From: RYN-230 sp963770545
GTDB lineage: Bacteria; Actinomycetota; Actinomycetes; Streptosporangiales; Streptosporangiaceae
Assembly: GCA_963770545.1 (NCBI GenBank)
Contig: CAVYQF010000043.1
Coordinates: 1 to 64,000 of the forward strand
Length of the DNA stretch: 64,000 bases
Reading direction: 5' to 3'
In this document: piece by piece, positions 56,453 to 64,000 of the stretch
How the letters are laid out: each line of letters starts with the position of its first letter
Numbering within the stretch: position 1 is the stretch's first letter
Position numbers and translations under genes: made by a program
The notes under the pieces: generated by a model
Told to the model about the DNA's origin: nothing
What the model saw: only the letters and a program-made list of their open reading frames with translations
Database searches by the model: none

Positions 56453-56812
56453 ATGAACTACGAGACGTTCGAGACAAAGGTGGCCCAACGCGCCGACGTG
56501 CCTCGGGACGAGGCCAGTGCGCTCATCCGGGCCACGGTGCTCACCCTGGCTGACCGGCTCACCGCCGGCGAGGCGCACGATGTGGCCTCGCAGCTGCCCG
56601 AGCCGACGAAGGAAAGGCTAGTGAGCCCCGAGCCCGAGGCGGAGCGGTTCGGGCTCGACGAGTTCATCCAACGGGTCAGCCTGCCACCTGAGGAGGCCCG
56701 GGCCGGGGCGCACGCGGTGCTCTCCACCCTCCGCCAGGCCGTCACGGGTGGAGAGTTCCGGGACATGATGTCCCCGCTCCCCCAGGAATTCTCGGCATTG
56801 GTGGGGGCATAG
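56453..56812 (+). CDS. DUF2267 domain protein
   Basis: 119 residues: NYETFETKVAQRADVPRDEA, RATVLTLADRLTAGEAHDVA, SQLPEPTKERLVSP and DEFIQRVSLPPEEARAGAHA with FRDMMSPLPQEFSALV. This is the two-helical-repeat DUF2267 fold, common next to actinobacterial stress genes. ATG 56453 is used; the GTG at 56447 is possible. Confidence 0.88.
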   Translation: MNYETFETKVAQRADVPRDEASALIRATVLTLADRLTAGEAHDVASQLPEPTKERLVSPEPEAERFGLDEFIQRVSLPPEEARAGAHAVLSTLRQAVTGGEFRDMMSPLPQEFSALVGA

Positions 56813-56869
56813 CGGCTGCTCATCAGCCCGGGGCGGATGAGCAGCCACCGGATCGGCGGGGCCCCGGCC

Positions 56870-57061
56870 TCAGGTCTTCGCGACTGCGCTGCTGACCTTG
56901 TTCGGCCCGTCGTACTCGTCATCAGGCGGGCTCTCCAGCGCCTCGATGACGTCATCGGGGGCTTGCTGGCTCCTGGCGTGCTGCACGAGCTGGTCCTTGC
57001 TGGCCGGGTAATTGACGCCGGACAGGTACTTCTGTACCTCGATGAATTCTGGCGGGGCCAT
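56870..57061 (-). CDS. DUF2795 domain protein
   Basis: 63 residues: FIEVQKYLSGVNYPASKDQL, VQHARSQQAPDDVIEALESP and PPDDEYDGPNKVSSAVAK. This is the complete DUF2795 pattern, a small helical protein tied to general stress clusters. GGAGGGACC lies just before the ATG. Confidence 0.88.
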   Translation of the reverse strand: MAPPEFIEVQKYLSGVNYPASKDQLVQHARSQQAPDDVIEALESPPDDEYDGPNKVSSAVAKT

Positions 57062-57232
57062 GGTCCCTCCCGGATGTCGGTGACCGTTGCGTAGACGCCT
57101 CCGCTAACCCTCGGCGGGCCGCCCAAACACGAACTACCCGACGTGGTAGTGGGCCGCGCGCTGAGCGAGCGGAGAGCCTACTGCCAGCGGCGTGACCGCC
57201 GCCGGGAAAGCCAGCCAGGGCGGAGGCAGCAG

Positions 57233-57928
57233 ATGACCGGGCAGGACACGACAGCTGGGCCGGTCGGCCGGCCGCTCTACGGGGCGATGCGGGACCTCAC
57301 CCCGCAGGAGCGCCGGGACTGGCAGCGGACCACGCTGGCCACCGCGCCACGCGACTACGCCTGGGAGGGGCGGCTGCAGTTCTGGCTGGAAGACGTGGTC
57401 TTCGGGAAGGCACGGACGCTGCCCAAGTTCTGGGCCAGGGAACTGATAGCCCGCACTCCCTACCTGTCGTGGGAGCAGGCCGCCTACGTGACCGCGGGCA
57501 AGCTCCACGACCACAGCGCCCGGGCCCGGCGCCTCTACGACAACCTGACGGAAGTCCGCGCCGAGCAGGACAACGAGCTGTGGCACCTGCTCATCCTCAA
57601 GGAGGTCATCGTCGCTCACGGCGTCCGGCAGAACCCGGTCCGGTTCCGGTTCCTGCCCCAGCTGATCGCGTTCGCGGTCGCGCAGGAGTTCTGGTTCCTG
57701 AAAATGCTGAACCCGCTGCGCAGCTACCGGGTGAACGCCGACATCGAGGATCACGCCGAGCATGAGTACGCCGCCCTGGCGCTCGAGCACCCCGAATGGG
57801 AGGACCACCCCTTCCCCTCCGCTGTCGCGCCCGCCTACGCGGTGTACGAGTCGCTGGCGGATCTGTTCCGCCAGATCGGCTCGGACGAGGGCCTGCACAA
57901 GGAGCTGAGCCTGGCCCGCGTCTCATAG
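57233..57928 (+). CDS. Alternative-oxidase-like di-iron protein
   Basis: 231 residues. All six di-iron ligands of the alternative oxidase pattern are in order: E53 (WLEDVVFGKA), E115-x-x-H118 (QDNELWHLLI), E172 (NADIEDHAEH) and E219-x-x-H222 (GSDEGLHKEL). Hydrophobic amphipathic helices flank the second and third motifs (FLPQLIAFAVAQEFWFLKML). Such enzymes oxidise quinol with oxygen without pumping protons, or act as related ferritin-like oxidases. ATG 57233 has GGAGG 8 nt upstream. It sits in a redox/stress group with a hemerythrin. Confidence 0.75.
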   Translation: MTGQDTTAGPVGRPLYGAMRDLTPQERRDWQRTTLATAPRDYAWEGRLQFWLEDVVFGKARTLPKFWARELIARTPYLSWEQAAYVTAGKLHDHSARARRLYDNLTEVRAEQDNELWHLLILKEVIVAHGVRQNPVRFRFLPQLIAFAVAQEFWFLKMLNPLRSYRVNADIEDHAEHEYAALALEHPEWEDHPFPSAVAPAYAVYESLADLFRQIGSDEGLHKELSLARVS

Positions 57929-57959
57929 GCCCGCCGGTTACCGCCCGAGCGGGCGCGGC

Positions 57960-57990
57960 CGGGCCGGGCAGCGGAACGCGTCCCGGCCCG
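57960..57990. terminator. Hairpin between convergent genes, 9-bp stem
   Basis: CGGGCCGGG (57960-57968) pairs with CCCGGCCCG (57982-57990) around a 13-nt loop, between the oxidase and hemerythrin gene ends. No T-tract. Confidence 0.5.
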
Positions 57991-58016
57991 ACTGCGCCAG
58001 CCTGGCCTTCGGGTGC

Positions 58017-58592
58017 TCAGTCCTGGCCGCGGCCCGACGCCGCGTCGCGGAGCCGGTCCGCGGCGGCCACGGCCGGCCCGGCACCCTTCAGCACGCCCGG
58101 TGAGGGCGGCGTGTTCGGGTGCGGCCGCGTCGGGGCCGTCTTCTTCCCCGCGGCGATCTTGTCTCCGATCTCGCTGGCCTCCTCGGCGGTGAGCGCCTGC
58201 CGCATCGGCGGCCAGACCTCGTTCTCCTCGTAGGCGATGTGCTCACGCCCCGCGCCGATGAACGTGCGGACGAGCTGCTCGAACTCCGGCTGATCCGGGT
58301 TCAGCTTGTCCAGCCGGGCCAGCACTTCCTTGCCTTCCTGCTCCTGATCGGTGGCGGTGCCCGCCAGCTGGTCACCGTTGGGTAGCTTGTCGCGCACGGC
58401 CGGCCAGAAGTACATCTCCTCCAGCGCCTCGTGCTTGGACTCTTCGATGATCAGTTCCTCGACCATCTTCTTGCGCAGGGCCAGGTGGTTGTCGTTGGCG
58501 CCGGTCGCCGCGGTCGAGCCCGTCTCGAGCTCGGACAGCATCCGCTTCACCTCTTGGTGATCCTGGCCCAGTACATCGAACACGCTCGGCAT
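58017..58592 (-). CDS. Hemerythrin (HHE) domain protein
   Basis: 191 residues. FDVLGQDHQEVKRMLSELET (first His), LIIEESKHEALEEMYFWPAV and REHIAYEENEVWPPMRQALT carry the HHE cation-binding helices. It can bind oxygen or sense nitric oxide or iron. The C-terminal 45 residues are proline-rich. ATG 58592 has GAGGAGGA upstream. It faces the SDR gene divergently. Confidence 0.92.
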   Translation of the reverse strand: MPSVFDVLGQDHQEVKRMLSELETGSTAATGANDNHLALRKKMVEELIIEESKHEALEEMYFWPAVRDKLPNGDQLAGTATDQEQEGKEVLARLDKLNPDQPEFEQLVRTFIGAGREHIAYEENEVWPPMRQALTAEEASEIGDKIAAGKKTAPTRPHPNTPPSPGVLKGAGPAVAAADRLRDAASGRGQD

Positions 58593-58791
58593 GGTTCCTC
58601 CTCTGCCGGTACTTGCGGTGGATCGGCTCCCGGTCCGGGATGGCCGTCCCCGCAGTGGACTCCTGCCGCTTCCCGCCGGCACGGCCGCAAACCGGCCCGG
58701 CGAAATTCGCGGGGAGATCATCCGGGCGGTTTCGCGGGCTGGCGTCCGGGTAGCCACGCGGGCCACGCAGACACGGGAGGAGATGATCGGG

Positions 58792-59664
58792 ATGAGCACG
58801 CCGTCGCGGGATAACCCGCCACCGGAGCAGAGCCAGGACTACCCCGGCCGGACCAGTGAGATGGAACCGCAGCCCCGCGATGAGATGCGCGACTACGACG
58901 GGCGCGGCCTGCTGGCCGGGAAGCGCGCGCTGATCACCGGCGGCGACTCCGGTATCGGCCGCGCGGTGGCCGTGGCCTTCGCCAAGGAAGGCGCGGACGT
59001 GGCCATCACCTACCTGTCCGAGCAGGAGGACGAGGACGCGCAGCACACCGCGGACCTGGTCGGCAGGGCCGGGCACCCGTGCGTGACCATCCGCGGCGAC
59101 CTGGCCGAGGAGGCCAACTGCCAGCGGGCCGTCGACCAGACCGTGGCTGAGCTGGGCGGCCTGGACATCCTGGTCAACAACGTGGCCACGCAGCAGCCGG
59201 TGCAGGACTTCCTCGAGCTGACCACCAGCCAGTGGGACCGCACGTTCCGGGTCAACATCTACAGCTACTTCTGGATCACCAAGGCGGCCGTGCCGCACCT
59301 GCCCGACGGGGGCGTAATCATCAACACCTCGTCCATTAACGGCCTGCGCGGGAACAAGACCCTGATCGACTACTCGGCGACCAAGGGAGCGATCCTCGCG
59401 TTCACCTACTCCCTCGCCCAGGCCCTCCAGGACCGCGGCATCCGGGTCAACTCCGTGGCCCCGGGACCGGTGTGGACCCCGCTGATCCCGGCCACCTTCG
59501 ACGAGGAGAAGGTCAGCCAGTTCGGCGCCCAGGTGCCCATGGGCCGCGCGGCGCAGCCCGATGAGATTGCCCCGTCGTACGTGTTCTTCGCGGCGCCCCG
59601 GATGTCCAGTTACTACTCCGGTGAGGTGCTGGCCCCGGTGGGCGGGGAAACCATGCCCGGCTAG
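58792..59664 (+). CDS. General-stress SDR (glucose-1-dehydrogenase/YhdF-like)
   Basis: A 290-residue SDR with a 40-residue N-terminal extension (PPPEQSQDYPGRTSEMEPQP) typical of the YghA/YhdF group. ALITGGDSGIGRAVAVAFAK, ITYLSEQEDEDAQH, DILVNNVATQQP, IINTSSINGL and YSATKGAILAFTYSLAQALQ (Tyr/Lys) are intact. ATG 58792 is preferred because the ATG at 58783 is only 2 nt from the GGAGG. Divergent from hemerythrin and followed by a strong terminator. Confidence 0.92.
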   Translation: MSTPSRDNPPPEQSQDYPGRTSEMEPQPRDEMRDYDGRGLLAGKRALITGGDSGIGRAVAVAFAKEGADVAITYLSEQEDEDAQHTADLVGRAGHPCVTIRGDLAEEANCQRAVDQTVAELGGLDILVNNVATQQPVQDFLELTTSQWDRTFRVNIYSYFWITKAAVPHLPDGGVIINTSSINGLRGNKTLIDYSATKGAILAFTYSLAQALQDRGIRVNSVAPGPVWTPLIPATFDEEKVSQFGAQVPMGRAAQPDEIAPSYVFFAAPRMSSYYSGEVLAPVGGETMPG

Positions 59665-59720
59665 CGGAGTTCGCTCCCGGGCACGCTTCAGCCCGGCAGC
59701 GCGGGAATCTCCTGCCACAC

Positions 59721-59755
59721 CGCCGGGGCCGCCCTCAGCGAGGGCGGCCCCGGCG
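59721..59755 (+). terminator. Strong hairpin terminator, 16-bp stem
   Basis: A perfect 16-bp GC-rich stem (59721-59736 and 59740-59755) with an AGC loop, 57 bp after the SDR stop and 57 bp before the next ATG. Confidence 0.8.
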
Positions 59756-59812
59756 CGAGGAGCAGGCGGGCCCGGGCGGATGGGCGAGCGAACGCGGCTG
59801 AAGGAGACGAGC

Positions 59813-62800
59813 ATGGCGAGTGGGCTGCTGGACCGGATGACCACCGACCGGGCGGACCGTCTCGAACAGGACCTGCGCGACCGGGTGGACGGCGAGGTCA
59901 GGTTTGACGCGGGCAGCCGTGGCGCATACTCCACCGACGCGTCCAACTTCCGGCAGGTGCCGATCGGCGTGGTCGTGCCCCGCACGCCGGGGGGGCCGTG
60001 GCCGCCGTCGCGGTGTGCCGGGAGCACGACGTCCCGGTGCTGTCCCGCGGGGGCGGCACCAGCCTGGCCGGGCAGTGCACCAACACCGCGGTCGTGCTGG
60101 ACTGGTCGAAATACTGCCACCAGGTCGAGTCCGTGGACGAGCAGCAGCGCACCTGCGTCATCCAGCCCGGCATCGTCCTGGACGTTCTCAACGCCCGCCT
60201 TGCGCGGTGGAACCTCCGCTTCGGCCCTGAGCCTGCCACGCACATGAACTGCACGCTCGGCGGGATGATCGGCAACAACTCCTGTGGCGCGACCGCCCAG
60301 CGGACCGGCAAGGTCGTGGACAACATCGCGGCGCTGGAGGTGCTGCTGTACGACGGCACCCGGTTCTGGTGCGGGCCCGCCGACGACCACGAGTACGCCA
60401 AGATCGAACGCCGCGGCGACCGCCGGGCCGAGATCTACCGCCGGCTCCGGCGGCTCAGGGACGACTACGCGGACCTGATCCGGGCCCGCTACCCGGACAT
60501 CCCGCGCCGGGTATCCGGCTACAACCTGGACTCCCTGCTCCCCGAGCACGGCTTCGACATCGCCGGGCTCCTGGTCGGCAGCGAATCGACGCTGGTGACC
60601 GTGCTGCGCGCCAAGCTGAAGCTGGTCCCGGTGCTGCCCGAGCGCAGCCTGGTCGTGCTCGGCTACCCGAGCGTGGACCGGGCGGCCGACGCGGTGCCCG
60701 CCATCCTGCCCTACGAGCCGATCGCCCTCGAAGGCCTAGACCACCGGCTGATCCACGACGAGCAGGCCAAGCACCTGAACCCACAGGCGCTGCGGGAGCT
60801 GCCCGAGGGGTCGGCGTTCCTCATGGTCCAGTTCGGCGGGAACAGCACCGGCGAGGTGGACCAGGCCGCGCAGGCGATGCTGGACGCCCTGCACGACACC
60901 GAGCACGACCCCTCGGTGGAGTTCTTCGACGACCCGGCCCGGGAAAACGAGCTGTGGCAGGTCCGCGAGGCCGGCCTGGGCGCCACCGCGCACGTCCCGG
61001 GCCAGCGGGACACCTGGGAAGGCTGGGAGGACTCCGCCGTGGCTCCGGAGCGGCTCGGTGACTACCTCCGCGACCTGAACCGCCTCTACGACGAGTTCGG
61101 GTACAGCGACGAGGCCATGCCCGCCCTGTACGGGCACTTCGGCCAGGGGTGCGTGCACACCAGGATCCCGTTCGATCTGTACACCACCGAGGGCGTGGCC
61201 ACCTACCGCCGGTTCATGGAGCGCGCGGCCGACCTGGTGGTGAAGCACGGCGGGTCGCTGTCCGGCGAGCACGGCGACGGCCAGTCCCGCGGGGAGCTGC
61301 TGGTGAAGATGTTCGGGCCGGAGCTGGTCGGCGCGTTCGGCGAGCTCAAGGACATCTTCGACCCGGACGGCAAGATGAACCCCGGGAAAGTGGTGCGCGC
61401 GGCCGGGCTGGATGAGCACCTGCGCCTGGGCGGTGACTGGTCCCCCATCACCCCGCAGGACCTGTTCTTCCGTTACCCGCATGACGGCGGCTCGTTCGGC
61501 CAGGCGGTGAACCGCTGCGTCGGCATCGGCAAGTGCCGCCAGCATGAGCACCCGGGTGGCGCAGTGATGTGCCCGTCGTACCAGGTCACGATGGAGGAGG
61601 AGCATGCCACCCGGGGCCGGTCCCGGCTACTGGAGGAGATGCTGCATGGCCACGGGGATTCCCCCATCGGTGACGGCTGGCGCTCGGAGGCGGTCCGCGA
61701 CGCGCTGGACCTGTGCCTGGCCTGCAAGGGCTGCAAGACCGACTGCCCCGCGAACGTGGATATGGCCACCTACAAGGCGGAGTTCCTGGCCCATCACTTC
61801 GCGGGCCGGCCGTGGCGGCGGCCCCGGTCGGACTGGTCGCTGGGCTGGCTGCCAGCCGCAGCGCGGGCCGTGCACCGGCTGCGGCTGGCCGGCCTGGTCA
61901 ACACGCTCAGCCACGCCCCGGGGCTGCACCGGGCCGGGGCGCTGCTGGCCGGGGTGGAACCGCGCGAGGTGCCGCTATTCGCCGGGGAGAGCCTGCAGCG
62001 CTGGGCCGCCCGCCGTGAGCGGCGCGGCACCGGCGAGCGCGGCACGGTGCTGCTGTGGCCGGACACGTTCATCAACTACTTCCACCCGCACGTCGGGCAG
62101 GCCGCCGTGGCCGTGCTGGAGGACGCGGGCTGGCGGGTGGAAATCCCGGTCGAGCCGGTCTGCTGCGGGCTGACCTGGATTTCCACCGGGCAGCTGGCCA
62201 CGGCCAAGCGGGTGCTCGGCGAGACCGTGGCCCGGCTGGCCGCCCAGGTCCGGGCGGGCGGGTACGTGGTCGGGCTCGAGCCCAGCTGCACCGCGGTATT
62301 CCGGTCGGACGCGCCCGAGCTCTTCCCCGACGACCAGGACGTGCTCCGGCTCCGTGACCACACCCTGACCCTGGCCGAGCTGCTCACCGAGCACACGCCC
62401 GGGTGGGAGCCGCCGGACCTCACCGGCCGTGAGGTACTGGCCCAGGTGCACTGCCACCAGCACGCCGTGCTCGGCTGGGACGCCGAGACCAGCCTGCTGG
62501 AGTCGGCGGGCGCCCGGGCGGAGCAGCTCGCCTCGGGCTGCTGCGGGCTGGCCGGCAACTTCGGCTTCCAGCTCGGCCACGCCGGCGTCAGTGAGAGCCT
62601 GGCCGAGCAGGTGCTGCTCCCCCGGCTCCGGGACGCAGACCCGGCGGCGGTGGTGCTGGCCGACGGGTTCAGCTGCCGGACGCAGGTGCACGAGCTCGAC
62701 AGCGGCGGCCGCGAGGCCATGCACCTGGCCGAGTTGCTGGCCGCTGCGGGTGAGCTGCCCGCGTCCTACCCCGAGCACCGGGCCGCCGCCCGGCCAGCCC

Positions 62801-62892
62801 CGCCGGGCCGGGCGGCCCGGGCCGCGGCCGTCGCGGGGGCCATGGCCGCCGTCGCGGCCGCCGCCGCCGCTGTCCGGGTGGCGCGGCGGTGA
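59813..62892 (+). pseudogene. Large FAD/Fe-S oxidoreductase (D-lactate/glycolate oxidase-like), one frameshift
   Basis: About 1,025 residues after repair. The first 60 (MASGLLDRMTTDRADRLEQD, GSRGAYSTDASNFRQVPIGV, VVPRT) are in one frame. The rest (VPVLSRGGGTSLAGQCTNTA, the FAD-binding PCMH core) is in another. One missing G in the run of G at 59988-59995 explains it. Then come FAD-oxidase C (GHFGQGCVHTRIPFDLYTTE, SGEHGDGQSRGELL), an Fe-S domain (DLCLACKGCKTDCPANVDMA) and CCG redox repeats (PVCCGLTW, SGCCGLAGNFGF). RBS AAGGAG precedes ATG 59813. Probably a base error, since everything else is intact. Confidence 0.85.
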
Positions 62893-62980
62893 CCGCGCTC
62901 CCCGGCGCGGAGCCCCCGCGGCCCGTGGACGGCACGGGTGCCCCGGGCCGCGCCCTGGCCGTGCTCCCGGTGCCGCGCTG

Positions 62981-63949
62981 ATGGGCCAGGCGGGTGCGGA
63001 CCGGGTCCGGGTCCTGATCGTGAGCTGGGCCAGTTTCCTGCACGGCGAGGCGACCGCCGGGGACGTGTTGGCCATGGAAGCGGCCCGGGATGCGCTGAGG
63101 GACGCGGGCCTCGAGTGTGACCTGGCCTGGAGCCCCGTCTTCCGGCCCGGTGACCGGACCCTGGAGGACTCAGCCCCCGGGGACTACACCCACCTGGTCT
63201 TCACCTGCGGGCCGGCGCACGGCTGGCAGGTCGAGCAGCTGCATGAGCGCTACCGCGGCTGTCACCGGATCGCGGTCGGCGTGTCCGTGATCGATCCCGC
63301 CGACCCCGCCGTCACCGGGTTCCACGAGGTGCTGGCCCGGGACGCGCCGGGGATGCCGGGCCGGCTGGACCTGGCTGCTGCCGTGCCCGTTTCCCCCGTC
63401 CCGGTGGCCGCGGTCATCCTGGCCGGGGCGCAGCCTGAGTACGCTGCCCGGGGCCGGCACAGCCCGCTGACCACGCAGATCGGTGCCTGGCTGGCCACCG
63501 TCAACTGTGCCCGGGTGACCGTCAACACCCGGCTGGCCCACGGCGACTGGCGCAGCCCGGCCACGGCCGCCCAGGTCGAGGGGGTGATCCGCCGCGCCGA
63601 CGTGGTGGTGACCACCCGGCTGCACGGGCTGGTCCTGGCCCTCAAGAACGGCGTGCCCGCGCTCGCTGTCAACCCGGTGGCGGGCGGGGCCAAGGTCGCC
63701 GCCCAGGCGGCGGCCTGGGGATGGCCCGTGCTCCTCCCCCGGCCGGGGGAGCCCGGTACACCGGTGCTCGATCACGGCGAACTCGACCGGATGTGGTCCT
63801 GGTGCCGGTCGGCCCAGGGCCGGGCCCAGGCCGGCTCCGCGTTCCGGGAGCGGACCGCCCGGCCGCTCACCGCGGACCTGCTCCGCGTCCTGGGCACCGG
63901 TGTAGACCCAGGGCAGCCGGGTATCTCCGGAAACCGTGACCACGCTTGA
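62981..63949 (+). CDS. Polysaccharide pyruvyl transferase-family protein
   Basis: 322 residues. RVRVLIVSWASFLHGEATAG, MEAARDALRDAGLECDLAWS and THLVFTCGPAHGWQV form the first Rossmann-like half. RRADVVVTTRLHGLVLALKN, GVPALAVNPVAGGAKVAAQA and WGWPVLLPRPGEPGT form the second, with the R-L-H-G motif of the family. These proteins add ketal pyruvate to glycans or act as related glycosyl-type enzymes. The acceptor is unknown. The end overlaps the next gene by 14 bp. Confidence 0.85.
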   Translation: MGQAGADRVRVLIVSWASFLHGEATAGDVLAMEAARDALRDAGLECDLAWSPVFRPGDRTLEDSAPGDYTHLVFTCGPAHGWQVEQLHERYRGCHRIAVGVSVIDPADPAVTGFHEVLARDAPGMPGRLDLAAAVPVSPVPVAAVILAGAQPEYAARGRHSPLTTQIGAWLATVNCARVTVNTRLAHGDWRSPATAAQVEGVIRRADVVVTTRLHGLVLALKNGVPALAVNPVAGGAKVAAQAAAWGWPVLLPRPGEPGTPVLDHGELDRMWSWCRSAQGRAQAGSAFRERTARPLTADLLRVLGTGVDPGQPGISGNRDHA

Positions 63950-64000
63950 GCAACTGGCCAAGGAGGCCGCCACCTGCACCCGGTGCGACCTGTACCAGCG
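63936..64000 (+). CDS. Uracil-DNA glycosylase-like (UdgX/family 4-type) N-terminus, partial
   Basis: Only 21 codons are in the window: a GTG start, then TTLEQLAKEAATCTRCDLYQ. The CxxCDLY pattern is the first Fe-S cysteine pair of family 4 and UdgX uracil-DNA glycosylases. The catalytic motif is beyond the edge. Confidence 0.6.
   Translation, partial: MTTLEQLAKEAATCTRCDLYQ

Noticed and set aside
58372..60549. A 725-codon open frame on the minus strand
   Set aside because: Crosses the hemerythrin, SDR and oxidoreductase genes in the antisense direction. No protein motif.
1..64000. tRNA, rRNA, IS elements, prophage or integrase
   Set aside because: I saw no tRNA-like cloverleaf with CCA-type end, no transposase DDE pattern, no tyrosine/serine recombinase and no phage structural gene. 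A tRNAscan/ISfinder run would be decisive.

Overview
The window looks like chromosomal DNA from a very GC-rich actinobacterium, probably a soil filamentous or Streptosporangiales-like lineage. The genus cannot be fixed from sequence alone. The signs are strongly GC-biased codons, ATGA/GTGA gene overlaps, a DUF397 protein, F420-type enzymes (a PPOX-like oxidoreductase, an NPD-type reductase and the remnant of a luciferase-like F420 oxidoreductase), an MDMPI/DinB-type protein of the mycothiol world, ECF sigma factors, and many start codons that sit 6 nt behind a TANNNT -10 box (leaderless transcription). I saw no rRNA, tRNA, CRISPR array, transposase or phage gene.

Layout. 0-24 kb is an accessory patchwork of single genes and short operons. 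It holds a DJ-1/PfpI protein with an AraC regulator, DUF397, a broken MerR regulator with a GNAT, an ArsR-SRPBCC-MDMPI operon, a deleted HTH/Clp-N locus, VOC, PPOX, GNATs, SDRs, a thioesterase, a RIO kinase, a serine hydrolase, a D-amino-acid-oxidase-like enzyme, zinc alcohol dehydrogenases, a secreted lamin-tail protein and two alpha/beta hydrolases. 22.2-31 kb is a two-component system divergent from a six-gene operon with two ABC exporters around a LolA-like envelope protein. 31-41 kb holds an SCO6745-type protein, methyltransferases, a GH51 arabinofuranosidase next to a deleted sugar-ABC locus, and a CGNR regulator divergent from an MFS exporter. 41-45.3 kb is an ECF sigma/ABC exporter operon. 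45-50.5 kb holds a BrkB/YihY membrane protein, a quinone-oxidoreductase-like enzyme and two more sigma factors. 50.5-53.1 kb is an hpnJ-like radical SAM gene coupled to an MGDG-synthase-like glycosyltransferase (hopanoid or glycolipid modification). 53.4-56 kb is an Mrp-type cation/proton antiporter operon cut off inside mrpD. 56.4-64 kb is a stress/redox group: DUF2267, DUF2795, an alternative-oxidase-like di-iron protein, hemerythrin, a stress SDR, a large FAD/Fe-S oxidoreductase, a polysaccharide pyruvyl transferase-like protein, and the start of a uracil-DNA-glycosylase-like gene.

The most unusual feature is how many genes are visibly damaged. Three loci look like large deletions that join the start of one gene to the end of another: HTH to Clp-N at 5.2 kb, sugar-binding protein to sugar permease at 33.4-34 kb, and mrpD to an LLM oxidoreductase at 55.9-56.35 kb. 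At least six other genes carry single-base frameshifts, several in homopolymers or 15-bp minisatellites. Either this genome is eroding accessory operons, or the assembly carries small indel errors. The three deletion joins are too large to be base-calling errors, though a misassembly must still be excluded.
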